DNA of 64,000 nucleotides from Paulownia fortunei. Lineage: Eukaryota; Streptophyta; Magnoliopsida; Lamiales; Paulowniaceae. The notes under the pieces are model-generated. The model saw only the letters and a program-made list of their open reading frames with translations. It was not told where the DNA came from and made no database searches. A program made the position numbers and the translations under genes. The DNA lies in the NCBI GenBank assembly GCA_019321725.1, contig CM033119.1:15574694-15638693 (forward strand). The letters are read 5' to 3'. This document shows, one piece after another, positions 26,301-38,608 of the stretch. Numbering within the stretch: the stretch's first letter is position 1; each line of letters starts with the position of its first letter.

Positions 26301-27957
26301 AACTAATCTCCCTTTACATACTTAATTAAAACAAAAGAAAAGGAAAAAGATGATGAAAATAAAATATTGAAAAAGCTTCCAAAGATTGTAGGGCCCTAAG
26401 GGATTTAGATTTTCAAATCATAAGTAATGTGTTAGGTTTCACATACAGACATTGGTCTTAAAAGATTATTATATTCAAAAGTTCCATAATGCCCATACAA
26501 ATGGAGGATCTCAGGTATAAATTAGACACTAATCTAATTGTGTAGGATAAATTGTCTAATTTTATTATGTAGGATTCTTAACGTTTTTCACTTGGTTCTG
26601 TCGTGTACTCATGTCAATTACAACTTTTGAATATTTATCTAATTTTATATTAATTTTTTCAAATTTTAGGTGAATTGAATTACTTAATTATTTGTTGTAA
26701 TTAGTTAATGCATATGTAGAAGAATATATATGATTAGAAATGATAATGAAGTTGTTTCAAATTTAAATTTATAATTAATTTGCTTTATTTTGGGCTGATC
26801 CAAATCTAGTCAAACAAATCCCATGATAGGTAGTGATTCTATTTTAAAACTCGAGTGGGTTCGGGCGTATAATGAGTCGGCTGGATCAAACTCAAACCCG
26901 CCTCGTTATATATATATAATAATTATTTTTAATATAAATATTTAAAATTATTATTAGTTGTCTGTTTAACATTTAAGTCTAGGGTTTTGAGTTTTCATTT
27001 TGATATTTGAAATAAAAGGACACTTTTAAAAATAGTTATTTTTTTAAAAAAATTATTTTATTGTATCATAAAAAATAAAAACAATAAATTTAGCCAAGAC
27101 GATTTGACTTGTCTTCTATATGAGTTCCTTTTCCATTTGATAACGGAAAAATCATAAAAATATTTCAAAAATAAAAAAACGAAATCGAAAAACAGGAAAA
27201 TAATTCAATGCCAAAAGGCAGTAGTAATCCTCACCTCTAAAATCGGCTCATCCCTTGTATCATAGCAGCCAGGAGCATAAACCCTACCTTCTGAAAATTC
27301 TATTTAACTGAACCAAATAGCCGCCTCCTAAGATTAGAAACTGTCAATTAAATGAAAATTTACAAGTTTTGTGGGTTTGCGGGTGGAGTGGGTTGAACCC
27401 GTCAAATTTTGGATCCGGGATGAAGTGAATTTCAAGTTTTTTTTTTTTTTTTTTTTTGTAAAACGAATTTTAAATTTAGCAAAAATCGTCCAATTGTCAT
27501 TTATATATTTAATTGTATTTACTCAAAAAAAAAAAAATAATACTAATAATTAGTGAGACAATACACACACTAATCATGTATGATTACTCATGGTACAGGA
27601 CATTTCATAAGCCGGCTGATTGCTTAATTATTGGTAAAACAAGTTTTTTATGCTATCAAACTTTTGATATTAATGTTAATCCAGGGTTACGTGTAGAAAT
27701 ATATTTGGCATTAGTTTTGTTGTAAAATGAAATTTAATGTGAGCATGATTGTGACCATTCACCTAGTAAATTTGATGCAACATTTTAGTATTTGTTAGAG
27801 CTGTCTGGTGAGTGTACCCATTCTGATTTTCTAAACATAAAAATCACTTGAATTGAAGTATTGAAGGAGAATGCGTGCCCCACGAGGAGACAACAATCAA
27901 AGTATACAAATGGCTTTGCCTAACAAAACTGTCCTCAACATGATACCATTTATTTTC

Positions 27958-27958
27958 C

Positions 27959-28012
<54 letters not shown>
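27958..28012. repeat. Compound microsatellite (AT)n(AC)20
   Basis: An AT run to 27972 is followed by about 20 AC repeats (27973-28012). No gene is adjacent. Confidence 0.9.
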
Positions 28013-28014
<2 letters not shown>

Positions 28015-28189
28015 AAACCTTTCACAAAATACTTTATTTTGTGATGATGCTAAAAATTTGAAATTTATAATAATAAATTATTAGATTTGTTTAACTAATT
28101 TCATGATATAATATACTATTTTGATCTATTTTTTAAGTTATTATGATGGATTTTGGAATTATTTAAATTTTTTTTTCAAAATTCTCTTT

Positions 28190-28261
28190 TCAAATTTAAA
28201 TCTTTTCATCCATATACACGTTAAATCAAATTTAAATCTTTTCATCCATATAGACATTAAA
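28190..28261. repeat. Tandem duplication of a 36-bp unit
   Basis: Two adjacent copies of a unit that starts TCAAATTTAAATCTTTTCAT and differs at only a few positions (CACG versus GACA near the end). Recent local slippage is likely. Confidence 0.8.
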
Positions 28262-29539
28262 TTTTGGCCCGACATAAATGAGATATAGATATATAATGAT
28301 TGAATATATTGGGTATAATGTTTTATATCAGGTGTATTATATCCATTTTCTATACCCCCAACAAAAAAGAAAAAAAAAACAATTTATAAAGCTTTTCTTA
28401 ATGTGATGATTCTCCACTTTTCACAATGTTTTAAAAATTAAACCTTTTCTTTCAGCCTAAACTTTAATAAAAAAAGCCAATCTCGGGATTATAATTGCAG
28501 ATTTGTTTTACTGGAATTGGAGGTCTTCAATGGGTAATGTTTACTGGATCTTGAGACCCACATATTTTGTAATGGAGGGCTGCAATGTCCTAAGACTTAC
28601 AGGTATCAATACTAAATAAATACTACACCAAAAGTTCATCCATTGAAGTAATCATCAAGAAAGTTTTCTTCAAGTGATAAAATAAGATAATATTTGATTA
28701 GCATATGGGACCAAGCTCAAGGGCCATCTCGAAATCGTGCCACCATCAAGAAAAAAGGGCCAAGAAAGTTTGATCCTACGCCGTTCTTACAATCAATTGA
28801 GGAAGGCGTACGATATTAGGAAAAGAACTTAAAATAAAATTAATGTTTGGTATGTGTTTTGAGAGAAAATAAATTTTAGTGTAAATATCAATTCTGGTAA
28901 GATTTTATTAGTTAGTAATGCTATATTAAATTTTTTTAATGTTATACGTCATATTTTTTAAAATAAAAAAAAGAAGATGTATATGTATAATAATATTAAA
29001 TTAAAAAACATAACGATGATTTATATTCAGTCCCAAATATTAAATTATAAAACGTAACCATGTTGTTTTATATTCAATCCCATTTTATTTAGGAGAAGAA
29101 AAAAATGTATTGAGGAAAGGTATAAAATAATCATGATTGTTTTCTAGGAAAAGAATTATAAAAACTCCTAAGGCAACTAAACTAGCCTAAGATTTTATGT
29201 CCAATAGGTTTTGGATTCAAGTTCTAGGTGTTAGTTTATTTATATAATATATATATTTTTTATATTTGATCATGATTTATCATTTTCCCCTTAATATTTG
29301 ATCTTAATCTTGTAAATGATGTAATTATTTAATTATTATATATTTAATCAATTTATAAAAAAATAAAAAATAAAAACAAAAGCAATCAAATATAGCCATA
29401 CGTGATTTAGTGGAACCCAATAAAGAGGCGATGATCCCTAGGAAGGATTGAGTGCCTACGACCGACCAACTGCATATAAACATTCTTATTAACAAGAAGT
29501 ATGCACATTTCAAAATCCAATGTACTATGCTCTTACAAA

Positions 29540-29975
29540 TAGAAAAGTCAACAGAGTACTTAAAAGCTTGAAAAATTACAAAGAGAACGTATTTAAAAAA
29601 ATAAAGTGACCGTATCACAAATATAGAGTAGAATCAGGTATTTATATTTGAGTGGAGGAATAGTGAGTGACTTGTATTACACCCTTTAAGTGAGTGAATT
29701 TCTCATAAAGGGTTATACTATACAAACTAGAGATGTACTTTTTAAGTATTATATAGACGTGATAATAATTTTCGTTAAATTCTTTCTTATCTTGACCTTT
29801 TAACAATTATTTTATTGATTCATTCATCAGAGGAGTAGGAATGGTCAGAGGAGTGGAAAGACACTTTTGCCGTCAGGCCGATTGGTTAGGCCCATCATAA
29901 TATCCCTTACTCTCGGATGTATTCATGGAGTGGATGCATATGCGAGGTATTATGAAATGAAGAAAGTAATATTAA
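29540..29975 (-). mobile_element. Gypsy LTR copy A (extra, outermost)
   Basis: It matches copy B (30066-30500) in order: GAAAAATTA, GGTATTTA.A.TT.G.GTGGAGG.ATAGT, TCATAAAGGGTT, AGATGTACTT, GGATGTATTC.TGGAGTG and AGGTATTATGA.ATGAAGAAAGTA. The orientation follows the minus-strand gypsy element to its right. The exact LTR borders are not clear. It could come from an adjacent element of the same family or from a tandem LTR arrangement. Confidence 0.5.
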
Positions 29976-30065
29976 TGGGCTATATGATGTGGTGTATAAT
30001 CGGACTAAGGAGTATGGTGTTATATTCTTACTCAGGACTAGCTTCTAATATATCCAAACGTTAGA

Positions 30066-30500
30066 GGAGGTGGGAGGTTTTTTGACTATAATCCTCTGCT
30101 GCACAAGTCAACACAATACTTGAAAAATTAAAAAACCAAGAATGTATTGAGAATAGTGAAGTGAATATACATCAAATACGGAGTTGAAGTGGGTATTTAG
30201 AGTTCGGTGGAGGGATAGTAAGCGACTTGTACTACATCCTTGAGTATGTGAATTTTTCATAAAGGGTTGTACTATATCGACAAAAGATGTACTTCTTGGA
30301 GTACTATGTAGATGTTGTGGTATCTTTCGGTTAAATTCTTCATATCTTGTCATTTTGATAACTATTATTAAATTAATTCATCAGATGAGTGGAAAGATGT
30401 TTTTGGCCTTGGGTCGGTTGGTTCAACCCATTATAATGCTCCTACTCTGGGATGTATTCGTGGAGTGAATACATATAGAAGGTATTATGAGATGAAGAAA
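30066..30500 (-). mobile_element. Gypsy LTR copy B (downstream LTR of the 32-35.5 kb element)
   Basis: It is direct-repeat related to copy C (35785-36080 plus 37594-37660). Shared words are GGGAGGTTT.TTGACTAT, GTGACTTGTACTA / GCGACTTGTACTA, GTTGTACTATATC and AGATGTACTTCTTGGAGTACTA. It lies after the RNase H end of the minus-strand pol remnant, where a downstream LTR is expected. The borders are approximate. Confidence 0.55.
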
Positions 30501-32029
30501 GTACTTTTCATAGGCAAATTAAAATTAGGGCTTCCTTTAATTATTTCTCACATGTATACTATATATATATATCATGTTTTTTAGTTTTTTCAACAATTAT
30601 CTATTTTTTTTCTTTTGCTGGCCTATATTAATCATGATGTCTGCTATAGGTAATACTTTATAAATTATTATTAAGGTTTTTGTTTACAGAATTTCTATTC
30701 TTCTCTTTCTTCTCTAACTTTTATAGAGTAATTTAGTGTTTCGCATACACTTAGGGTAGTGAGAGGTATGATGACTCGCTCCAAAGAAATAAATATAGTG
30801 TCGTGTTGCATATCAAAGACCATAGTCACATTAATCTCGAGAGAAGAGAGGATGATAGGGTTAGGTGGATGGTAGAACGACCTTGGGTAAAGCTCTGGCC
30901 ACACTATCAAGACGAAACGACATTGACTACTGGTGGTCAAGGGTTGCAATCCTTGGCTGTTGGTCAAGGTGCTACCTCGATCACTGGTAATCAAAGATGT
31001 TTGCCTTTAGCCGTTGGCAGTTGAGGTGATGCAGCCTCAGCCATTGGCAGTTTGGGAGACGCTGTTGTGGCTGGATTGGCAATCGGTGGCTCGTCGATTT
31101 GTGGTGTTGGTGATGTAGGTTTGATTCTCTTCTTAGATGAGATTGTGGATTTTTCTCATGAAATTATTGAGGCTATAGGTAACTTTCTTATTGCCTTCTG
31201 ACTTCTTAGACATTCTTGCCAGCAAAATAGATGATTTTTTAGGGAAAAGATACGTTCTCCTCTTCAAGTCATTAGTGTCCCTCTTGTGTCTGTTAGTTCT
31301 GGTATGGACTTGGGGAGAGATATAAGGCAATTAAATCTTCCACCATGCTTGGTTCTCAAACTTTTTGTCTAGCAATGGATGTTGAGAATTGGGATATCAT
31401 TTTAACTTTGGGGGATTCAAATTCTTAGGAGAAAAATTAACTTGCCCTCTACTTACGAGTTTGTGCTTTCATATTAGGGTTAAAAAATTAAGAACCCTCA
31501 TCCAGAATATTTTACTGCTTACTCTGTGTCGTTTTATTTTGAGTTTCCATTCCTCATCATTCCCTTCTTGTCAAGGTGGTTAAGAGCGTCGGATTTTGTG
31601 TTAATCAGTTTTCTTTGAATTCTTTCATTTATTTTGAAGGTTTTTTCAACATTTTAAAGAGTTGGGTCTGTATGTAACATTATATGGTTTCACACACTAT
31701 TTTTGGTAAAAAAGGTTCTCTTAAGTGATATTTTTATTTCTTTTCCTTGAACATGTTTAAGTTCTTTATTAGGTACACTTCGTCATGGGGCCTTAGAAAG
31801 AAAAGTTTTTCTAGGTGAGAAATGATAGTTAGGGATTGACAATTAAATGGAGTTGTTTCCCTATTCTTTTTCCCTCTTCATCGTATTGTCACAACCTCCA
31901 CTTATTTGTTACATGAGCAGGCTTATCTAATTATGTTTTTAATTTTAGCTACACATATTTCAAATGACTATATTTTATTTACATTTTAATCTACCATTTT
32001 GATTAGAAAGTCAACTAACACTTAAATTG
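30501..32029 (-). other. Downstream part of the gypsy element, no integrase recognised
   Basis: Between RNase H and LTR copy B a gypsy element should carry an integrase, but I see no HHCC zinc finger or D,D35E core here. Around 30930-31110 the DNA is GC-richer and made of loosely repeated GTTGG-containing words that translate to nothing recognisable. The integrase has probably been deleted or replaced. Confidence 0.4.
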
Positions 32030-33330
32030 CCGTCCTAGGAGCGTATTCTATTCTATAATCACTCAGTTCACTGCCCATTTCACCATCCTCTTGACACCTC
32101 GGGCTTGATAAGATTTGCTTTAGGGTTTGTCAACACCATTAAAGGTTGTGGTTGGAAGTAAGGTCCTAACTTTAGTGTCGCTATGAATGAGGCAAGCGTC
32201 AACTTCTCTATTGGAGGTAATCTCAAGTCAGCCCTTTGTAGCGTCTTGCTTACATAGAAGATGGGGCGTTGTTCTTTTTATTTTTGTATTATGAGCACTA
32301 CGCTTATAGCTTTGTCTAAGAAAATTAAGTGAACGCGTAGTTTCTCTCATTGCTTTAGTTTTAGTTAAGGTGGGGGGTATATGTTAAGTAATTTTTAATA
32401 GTGGTAGTCTTTTTCTCATTAAAAAATTTGATATTTCTAAGCACTCTAAAAAATGGTAGGCCTTTATCTATCGATATCAAAATGTACATATTGAGGACCG
32501 CTAACCTGTCCGCCAACCTTTGCACTTCTTTGATTATTTTAAGGGGCTGCATATATGTGATTGCCTCTATATTCTCCGATATCATGAACCTCAGTAATTT
32601 TTCTCCACGCACTTCAACATTTGGTTGGATTAAGTTTTATCCTAAATGACTTAAAATCTTGAAACACTTTCCAAGATCTTGAGCATGGTTTTCTTCCGTT
32701 GGGTCATGACCAGTATATCATCAACATAAACTTCTATTTTCTTACCAATTTGCTCATTGAATATGCTATTTACCAACATTTGATAGGTAGCTCCAACATT
32801 CTTCAAGTTAAAGAGTATGACCTAATAACATTATAGACCTTAGTTTATCATAAAACTTGTCTTTTCTTGATCTTTGAGAGCGAGAGATATTTGATTATAA
32901 CCTAGAAGGCGTCCAAGAAACTCATCAACCCACAACACAAAGATGAGTCTACTAATATATCGATCCTTGGGAGCAGATTATGGTCTTTTGGGGCAACCTT
33001 GGTTTAGGTCCATAATCAATACATAGAATCTACTTGCCATTAAACTTTGGCATCAAGTCAACATTAGCCGGCCACTTTAGATATTATACTTGGCGCAAGT
33101 ATCTAGCTGCCAACAAGTTACCAACTTCCTCCTTGATAACTTGGTTTCTCTCTGACTGAAAGTTCTTTCCTCAACTTTATCAAGTGTGCATTTGGGTCTA
33201 CATTAAGCTTGCGGGTCATGAATTTTAGGTCCATACCATGCAGATCCATTTTTTTCCATGCAAACACTTCAACATTATTCTTCAAGAAGTTTAAGAGGTC
33301 ATTTTCCATCGAAGGATCCATCGACTTTCT
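32030..33330 (-). pseudogene. Ty3/gypsy reverse transcriptase and RNase H remnant
   Basis: The frame breaks several times, but the order is that of a gypsy polyprotein. At 33321-33118 there is the region before the RT core (LKNNVEVFAWKKMDLHGMD, KLNVDPNAH). About 33085-33000 gives the RT start, with KWPANVDLMPKFNG followed by a stop and CIDYG. About 32815-32690 gives FNLKNVGATYQ, and the catalytic YVDD is encoded at 32728-32717. At 32612-32361 comes the connection region (IKEVQRLADRLAVLN, KGLPFFRVLRN). About 32300-32050 gives the RNase H-like phrases QRPIFYVSKTLQ and RLPPIEKL. Stops and frameshifts make it non-functional. An autonomous element would use this enzyme to copy its RNA in the cytoplasm. 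Confidence 0.85.
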
Positions 33331-33554
33331 TCGAGTCTCATGGGATAAGATTCATAGCCTTTGAATTATGCAAAGCTTTGATTATTTCCTCATCAAACTT
33401 CTGTTTTTGTTGCTATCAGATTTATCTTTCGTCTTCTGTTCTTCTGGTAATTCAACACTGGCTATGATGTTCTTGCCTTTTGACAAGACATGCCTCTTTT
33501 CTCTAGGGTCTATCCTATCTTTAGACATATTAAAAGTGTTCACATAATATTCTT

Positions 33555-34000
33555 TTACATTTCTTGATCGTCCATAGCCTTTTCTATTTCTTTAGGCATT
33601 GAAAATTTTACTTTCATATGGAAAGTTGATGCCACTGCATGAAATATGTTTATACTCCTTCCTAATATTTTGTTATAGGCTATGAGGGCTTTCACCACTA
33701 GAAATTTGATCAGTTTTGTTACTTTCCGTGGGTAAGACATAGTAATAAGGGTAAAGTAATTTTCTCCGTTGCCTTCACTATCTCTTTTCTAAACCTAGTG
33801 AGAGGTGTAGTCAACATTTGTGCATTATCAATCCCAAGTTGGGCGCACACGCAATAGAATCGAATATCTGCAAAGCTTCCACTATCCATTGAGATCTTTT
33901 TCACCCAAAAGTTCAAAACTTTGGGAGATTACTAAGGTATCATTATGGTGGGGTGAAATTAATCCATCAATATCATAGTCATAAAAACATAGTTTTCTTT
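33555..34000 (-). pseudogene. Ty3/gypsy aspartic protease remnant
   Basis: Two overlapping frames carry it. The frame at 33916-33719 has the active-site-like MDSGSFADI. The frame at 33740-33555 has YNKILGRSINIFHAVASTFH followed by MKVKF, matching the YN.ILGR..L...AVVS..H motif downstream of the protease in plant gypsy elements. It lies between the gag remnant and the RT remnant, in the expected order. The protein is split by a frameshift. Confidence 0.75.
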
Positions 34001-34249
34001 GACAATCTTTCTACTTGACAAATAGAAGAGACTCAAAATCTTGCTTCCAAGTGTGCTTATCTTATAGCCCCAAGAAGAGCACGTCAGATTTTTGGTTGAA
34101 TTAACTATTGTTGGACACCCTAAGATGAAACCAATAACTCCTGTAGTGGGGAGATTTTCTCCCTTAGATTGGTCCTTGACGTCCCTTCCCCATGCTTTTA
34201 GATTTGCTTTCCATTATAGGGAGGTTTTCCTTATCTCAGTATATTTGAT

Positions 34250-35546
34250 GGGGCACCTTTGCTGGAGTGATCCACAACTCCTTTAAATATCCTTGTTGAA
34301 TCAACTTCTTAATTTCATTTTTCAAGTGGTGATATTCCTTAGAAGTGTGTCCCCTATCTTGATGGAATTTACAATACTTATTCGAATTTTATCTTCTCGA
34401 GTTCTTTTCATCATCTTTGGCTATTGTATAAGTCTCTACTGCTTGACCACTATCAAAACTTCAGCTCCTGGGGCATTATATAGAGTGTATTATGCATATA
34501 TACTGGGTTGCATGTGATGGTGTTTTCCATTGCTATTGTCTTTCTAACAAGTATCTTACTTCTCATCTTCCCAGCCTTTCCTTTTGCCAAATGCTTTGTG
34601 CTTTACTTTGGTTTCCTTCTCTATTCTTATCCATTTCTCGGCATATGAGAGAAGTTTCTTATGGTTTTAGGAGGACTTCCTGCTATAGAGTCCTTAAACC
34701 TCCCCCTCTCGAGGTTCTATTACATAAGTCAGAAAGTGATGTATGATTAACATGTGGCATCTCTAGTAGAGTTTCGATGAATCTTTGTACCTAGCCTTAT
34801 AAGGGCTCTTGCTCTCTCTAAACTATCATGAAGATATATGAGACATTGTCTAGATCTTTCTTGTTTATTGAAAAGTGATATAGAAAATACTAAGTCAAAT
34901 GCTTAAAACTTATGATCATACCATTGGGCAACTAGTTGAACTACATTATGGTTTTGCCTAATAGTGTTGTTTGAAAATCTTGCAGTAGGTGGCAAGCTTA
35001 TGTCAAGTAATCTACTTTCATGTTGAATTTATCTGGATGTTTCTGGGGTCTCCAATCCAATTATATTCAATCAAGTGCTAGGATAGCAATAACGAAGGGG
35101 CTATGTTTGGAAGAAGCACACGTTAATGACATGGGTTGGTATTTTTTTGTTTAGTGGCCCTCTGATCCCTATAGGATAACTGGTGGGTTAGTGTGTACTT
35201 CACGTGTCATCTCGATCCTTCCATCCGAGTCCTTTACCTCAAGGTCCTATCGTGATTGCTTGGGAGAGAAGCTGACTGTTGACTTCTTCTACTTCTTGAG
35301 CTCTCTCCCTACGTGTATATTTAGGCCTAGCTTAGAGCTCTTGAAGGTCAGGGATGTCTCTCGACAGAGTTGAAGGGGTAATTGTTGCGGTGGGTGATCT
35401 ACCATATGTTGAGCTACTGCTTTGGTGATTGTGTCGGAGAATGTATCTTCTATCATGGTAATTAGAGCTTCTTGGATGATCGACAGAATGGGGCTGTAAC
35501 ACTTTTCCCTCAGGTAAAGGTTCTCCTTGTGGAGGCGGCTACTCAA
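34250..35546 (-). pseudogene. Ty3/gypsy gag remnant
   Basis: On the minus strand near 34400-34260 the DNA encodes KYCKFHQDRGHTS, then HHLKNEIKKLIQQGYLKE, the plant gypsy gag C-terminus (C.FH.D.GH...C..LK.EI..LI..G.L). The usual last Cys of the motif is replaced by Tyr in the readable frame. Upstream DNA to 35546 has several short frames in the right place for the rest of gag (for example 85 codons at 35546-35289), but they are too decayed to align with confidence. Confidence 0.65.
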
Positions 35547-36080
35547 GTAAAGGGCTTATAATAAGCCAATTTCCATTAATCTGGTGTACCTCTTTCCAGT
35601 GGTTGTTCTGTTATCTTTCAGCTTCTGCCAATAACTTCTCTAGCTCGAGATCTAGTTTGTATTCTCAATGTTCAAGTCAACTTCAGACAAGCAACTTGTG
35701 ATGTGGTACAGAATTGGACTAATGAGTAGGGTAGGTGTCAAATCTTTCCTGCAAAGTAGCCTATAACATAAACAAATATTAGTGAAGTCGGGAGGTTTAT
35801 TGACTATCACCTTTTAACGCTCAAATCAGTATTATGCTCAAAAAGTGAAAAACCACATAAAAAATGTATTGAGAGGTAATTAGTGACTTGTACTATGCCG
35901 TTGAGTGCGTGAACTTCCAATAACGGGTTGTACTATATCAACACTAGATGTACTTCTTGGAGTACTACAAGGACATAATGGTAACTTCCATTAAATTCTT
36001 TCCCATCTTGTCCTTTTGACATGTATTTTCGTTTGATGAGTTTCTTTCCGGTCTTGTCCTGTTGATAATTATTTTATTAA

Positions 36081-37584
36081 GGGTGAATTATAAAAATTAC
36101 CATCGAAGTTTGATCTACTTATAAAAAAATTCAACTAACTTTTAAAATTACAAAAACCACCCTTCAGATTTGTCGAGGTGTGTTAAACTTAATGTAAATT
36201 GCAAAATATCGCATTTAACCCTCATGGAATTTTATTAAAAAAATAAAAAAATAAAAAAATAGGAGGCCATTTTACCCCCGAGTTAAAGTGTTTCTCGAGC
36301 ATTCATCTAATCTACCATAATCCAATGTTTCCTAATTTTTTAGTTTAAAATTTAAAAAAAAAGAAAAAGAAAAATACATATATGCATATATTTATATACA
36401 CATATATATAAACATATATACACATATATACATACACATATGGATATACACACATTATATATATATATATATATATATATGGGGGAAGGAAAAAGGGAAG
36501 GAAAAGGGCAATGGAACTGTGCAGGGGTGGTGGGGCGGGGGGAGCTGCTCGGGGAGGGGCGAGGGGAAGGAGGAGTGGATTTAGAACTGCTCGGGGGAGG
36601 AGGGGAAGAGGATGGGGGGGTGGGGGGATGTTGGAATTGGGAAGATGATGAATAGTCCCTTTTCTTCTTCTTCTTCTTTTTTTTAAAAGTTTTTCTAATA
36701 TTTTATCTAGATTATTTTTATATTTATGTTACCATATTTATGTTTTGCAATTTATCCTTTTTAAAATTTTTTATTTGTTTTTATATTTTACTAATAATAA
36801 AAATTAATTGTGTTATATATTTTAATCTTTTGTTTATTTATATTATGAATTTAAATGTATATATTGATCTTTAAATATGAATTCTAGTAATATCTAAAGA
36901 TTAATATTTTTATGATAAGTAATTTAACATACTTAAATTTTTATTACTTAAAATATAATAAATTGGTATTTTTGTGTGTGTAATATTATCATAATATATC
37001 TACTTTTGTTAGTTTTACTATTTAAATTATTGTTATTTATTTAAAATGTGATTTTAAATATTTTTTAATCATTAAGTTGATAAGTACATATTTATTTAGT
37101 TTTATGCTAAATCATTATTTTGTATTTCTTGTGAAATAATTTTTACAAATATTTATATTTTCAATTTTATTGATTTTTTTTTTTTTGAAATTTTAGAAAG
37201 ATAAGAAAAGAAGATTTTATTTGAAATCTTTTATATTTTGTTTAAAAGTAAGAAAAGTATAAACATAATTTATAAAAATAGGAAATTTATAATGAAATTA
37301 TATTTAGTTGTTTAAAGCACAAAAATAAAAAATATAATTGTTACATACCTAAATATTTGGAAACATTACAAATAGCCCTAATGACATTGTCTAAAAGAAT
37401 TAGAATTTCATGAATACTATTACAAGGGTAAAAATGAATTTTTATAAATTTTTTTTGAGCTAACGTAAGCATTTTTCGTACGATCAACTAACGAAATGTC
37501 CAAAATGTGAGAAAGTGGCAAACCTTTGTTTTTTAAATTTTAAAAGTTAACTTAGATTTTTTATAAAAAACATGTAATTCACCT
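36081..37584. mobile_element. Mutator-like nonautonomous element (1504 bp) inside a gypsy LTR
   Basis: Its ends are GGGTGAATTA and TAATTCACCT, inverted with one terminal mismatch. It is flanked by a perfect 9-bp target duplication TTTTATTAA (36072-36080 and 37585-37593), the length made by Mutator-type transposases. Removing the element and one duplication restores the sequence seen in LTR copies A and B, which are empty-site relatives. Inside there is an (AT)n run, a 150-bp G-rich block, then about 900 bp of AT-rich DNA. The 71-codon frame at 36440-36655 is Gly/Glu-rich low complexity and not credible as a gene. There is no transposase gene. Confidence 0.75.
36456..36626 (+). repeat. (AT)n run followed by strongly G-rich, C-poor block
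   Basis: About 12 AT repeats (36456-36480) are followed by 145 bp in which G dominates the plus strand, with many runs of three or more G (for example GGGGCGGGGGGAG near 36533 and GGGGGGGTGGGGGG near 36614). Such spacing could form G-quadruplexes on this strand. A G-rich block in the same place occurs in the related copy at about 280-445. Confidence 0.7.
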
Positions 37585-37660
37585 TTTTATTAAATTAATT
37601 CATCAAATGAGTGAAATTATGCTTTTGCCCTTGGGTCGATTGGTTCGGCCCATCAATTCA

Positions 37661-38608
37661 AAAGCACAAAGCTCAAGCTTGAATCAAAACAAGCCACCCA
37701 CTTTGCGCTTACCTAGTTATACTCGAGCTTGAATTTGAAAGTGGAATCTATATTGAGTTATGATGTAGCTCATGCTCCACAATGGAGGATATACCCTACT
37801 ACATTTTTACTTCAACCAGTTGGCAGAGAATACCTTGAACTTGAAAATACTAAGCATGTGTAACAACTGCCTGGAGGAAATGAAAATTATGGCCAAATAT
37901 AGATATGCTTTGTTAAGAATATTGTTAATTAATATAATTGTGAGATCATATTATCCTCACCCAACAATTAACAAAAAGAAAAGACTAGCTTGTCAAACAC
38001 ACACATAGGCCTGAGAGTAATGGTATGCCACCAGATAAGATAAGTGAGGCTCTGCAGATAAGATAGTAAAGTAGCAAAAGAGAAATAATGAGAATCCCGT
38101 CTTACTCCAGCATTAATTTTGATGTTTTATCAATTGATAACTTGCAATCTTTCAGAACAAGAAACTTGCATTGATGATACACAATCTACAAAAAAATTGC
38201 TACTTACACAGTTTACAGCTATGTTCCTTCTACAATAATTAGGTTTTCACTACTGGAACCTTTACCTAAAACCAAACAGCATTTTGCAGAGAGGCATAAT
38301 CAGAATTTAGTGAAATTTCCAAGATTGAGTCAATTCAATGATACAAAAATTTCCAAGATTGAGCCAATTCAACAATACAAAGAGTTTCCTGAGCTGCTCA
38401 TTCCTTTAAATCTGGCTGCACCATCTTTCTGTATTTGAGATAAATACTTGCAATGAATTAGAAAAGTGAGGGGCGTTCACTTTCACTGGGAACTGAGACA
38501 ATGGTTAGCTCAATCTGTATTCTATTGGAGATGGAGAAATATAGCAGGTATACCTGAGGCATAGTTTGAGTTCTATCCAGAGTGCCACAAAATTCTCTTG
38601 AGTGCAAA
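37661..38608. other. Intergenic DNA and 3' flank of the AVT6-like gene
   Basis: No gene is seen. The AVT6-like 3' untranslated region lies in the upper part. A near-duplicate phrase (TTTCCAAGATTGAG.CAATTCAA) occurs twice at about 38318-38370, a small local repeat. Confidence 0.45.

Larger units (their letters stand above)
23324..29530. other. AT-rich intergenic DNA with microsatellites, no gene seen
   Basis: About 6 kb without a recognisable gene. It holds an (AC)n run at 25003-25019, a poly(T)-G-rich tract at about 25573-25625, and G-rich patches at about 26855-26905 and 27371-27420 of the GTGGGTT..GGGTTGAACCCG type seen inside hAT-like elements, without clear ends. The open frames are low-complexity. 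Confidence 0.5.
35785..37660 (-). mobile_element. Gypsy LTR copy C (upstream LTR), split by an insertion
   Basis: The left part (35785-36080) matches LTR copy B: GGGAGGTTTATTGACTATCA, AAAAACCA, GTGACTTGTACTATGCCGTT, GGGTTGTACTATATCAACAC and AGATGTACTTCTTGGAGTAC. The right part (37594-37660) continues the same alignment: ATTAATTCATCAAATGAGTG, then TTTTGCCCTTGGGTCGATTG. Between the two lies the Mutator-like element with its target duplication. This is the 5' LTR of the minus-strand gypsy element. Confidence 0.6.

Noticed and set aside
36440..36655. Gly/Glu-rich 71-codon frame
   Set aside because: It is the translation of an (AT)n run followed by a G-rich low-complexity tract inside a transposon.
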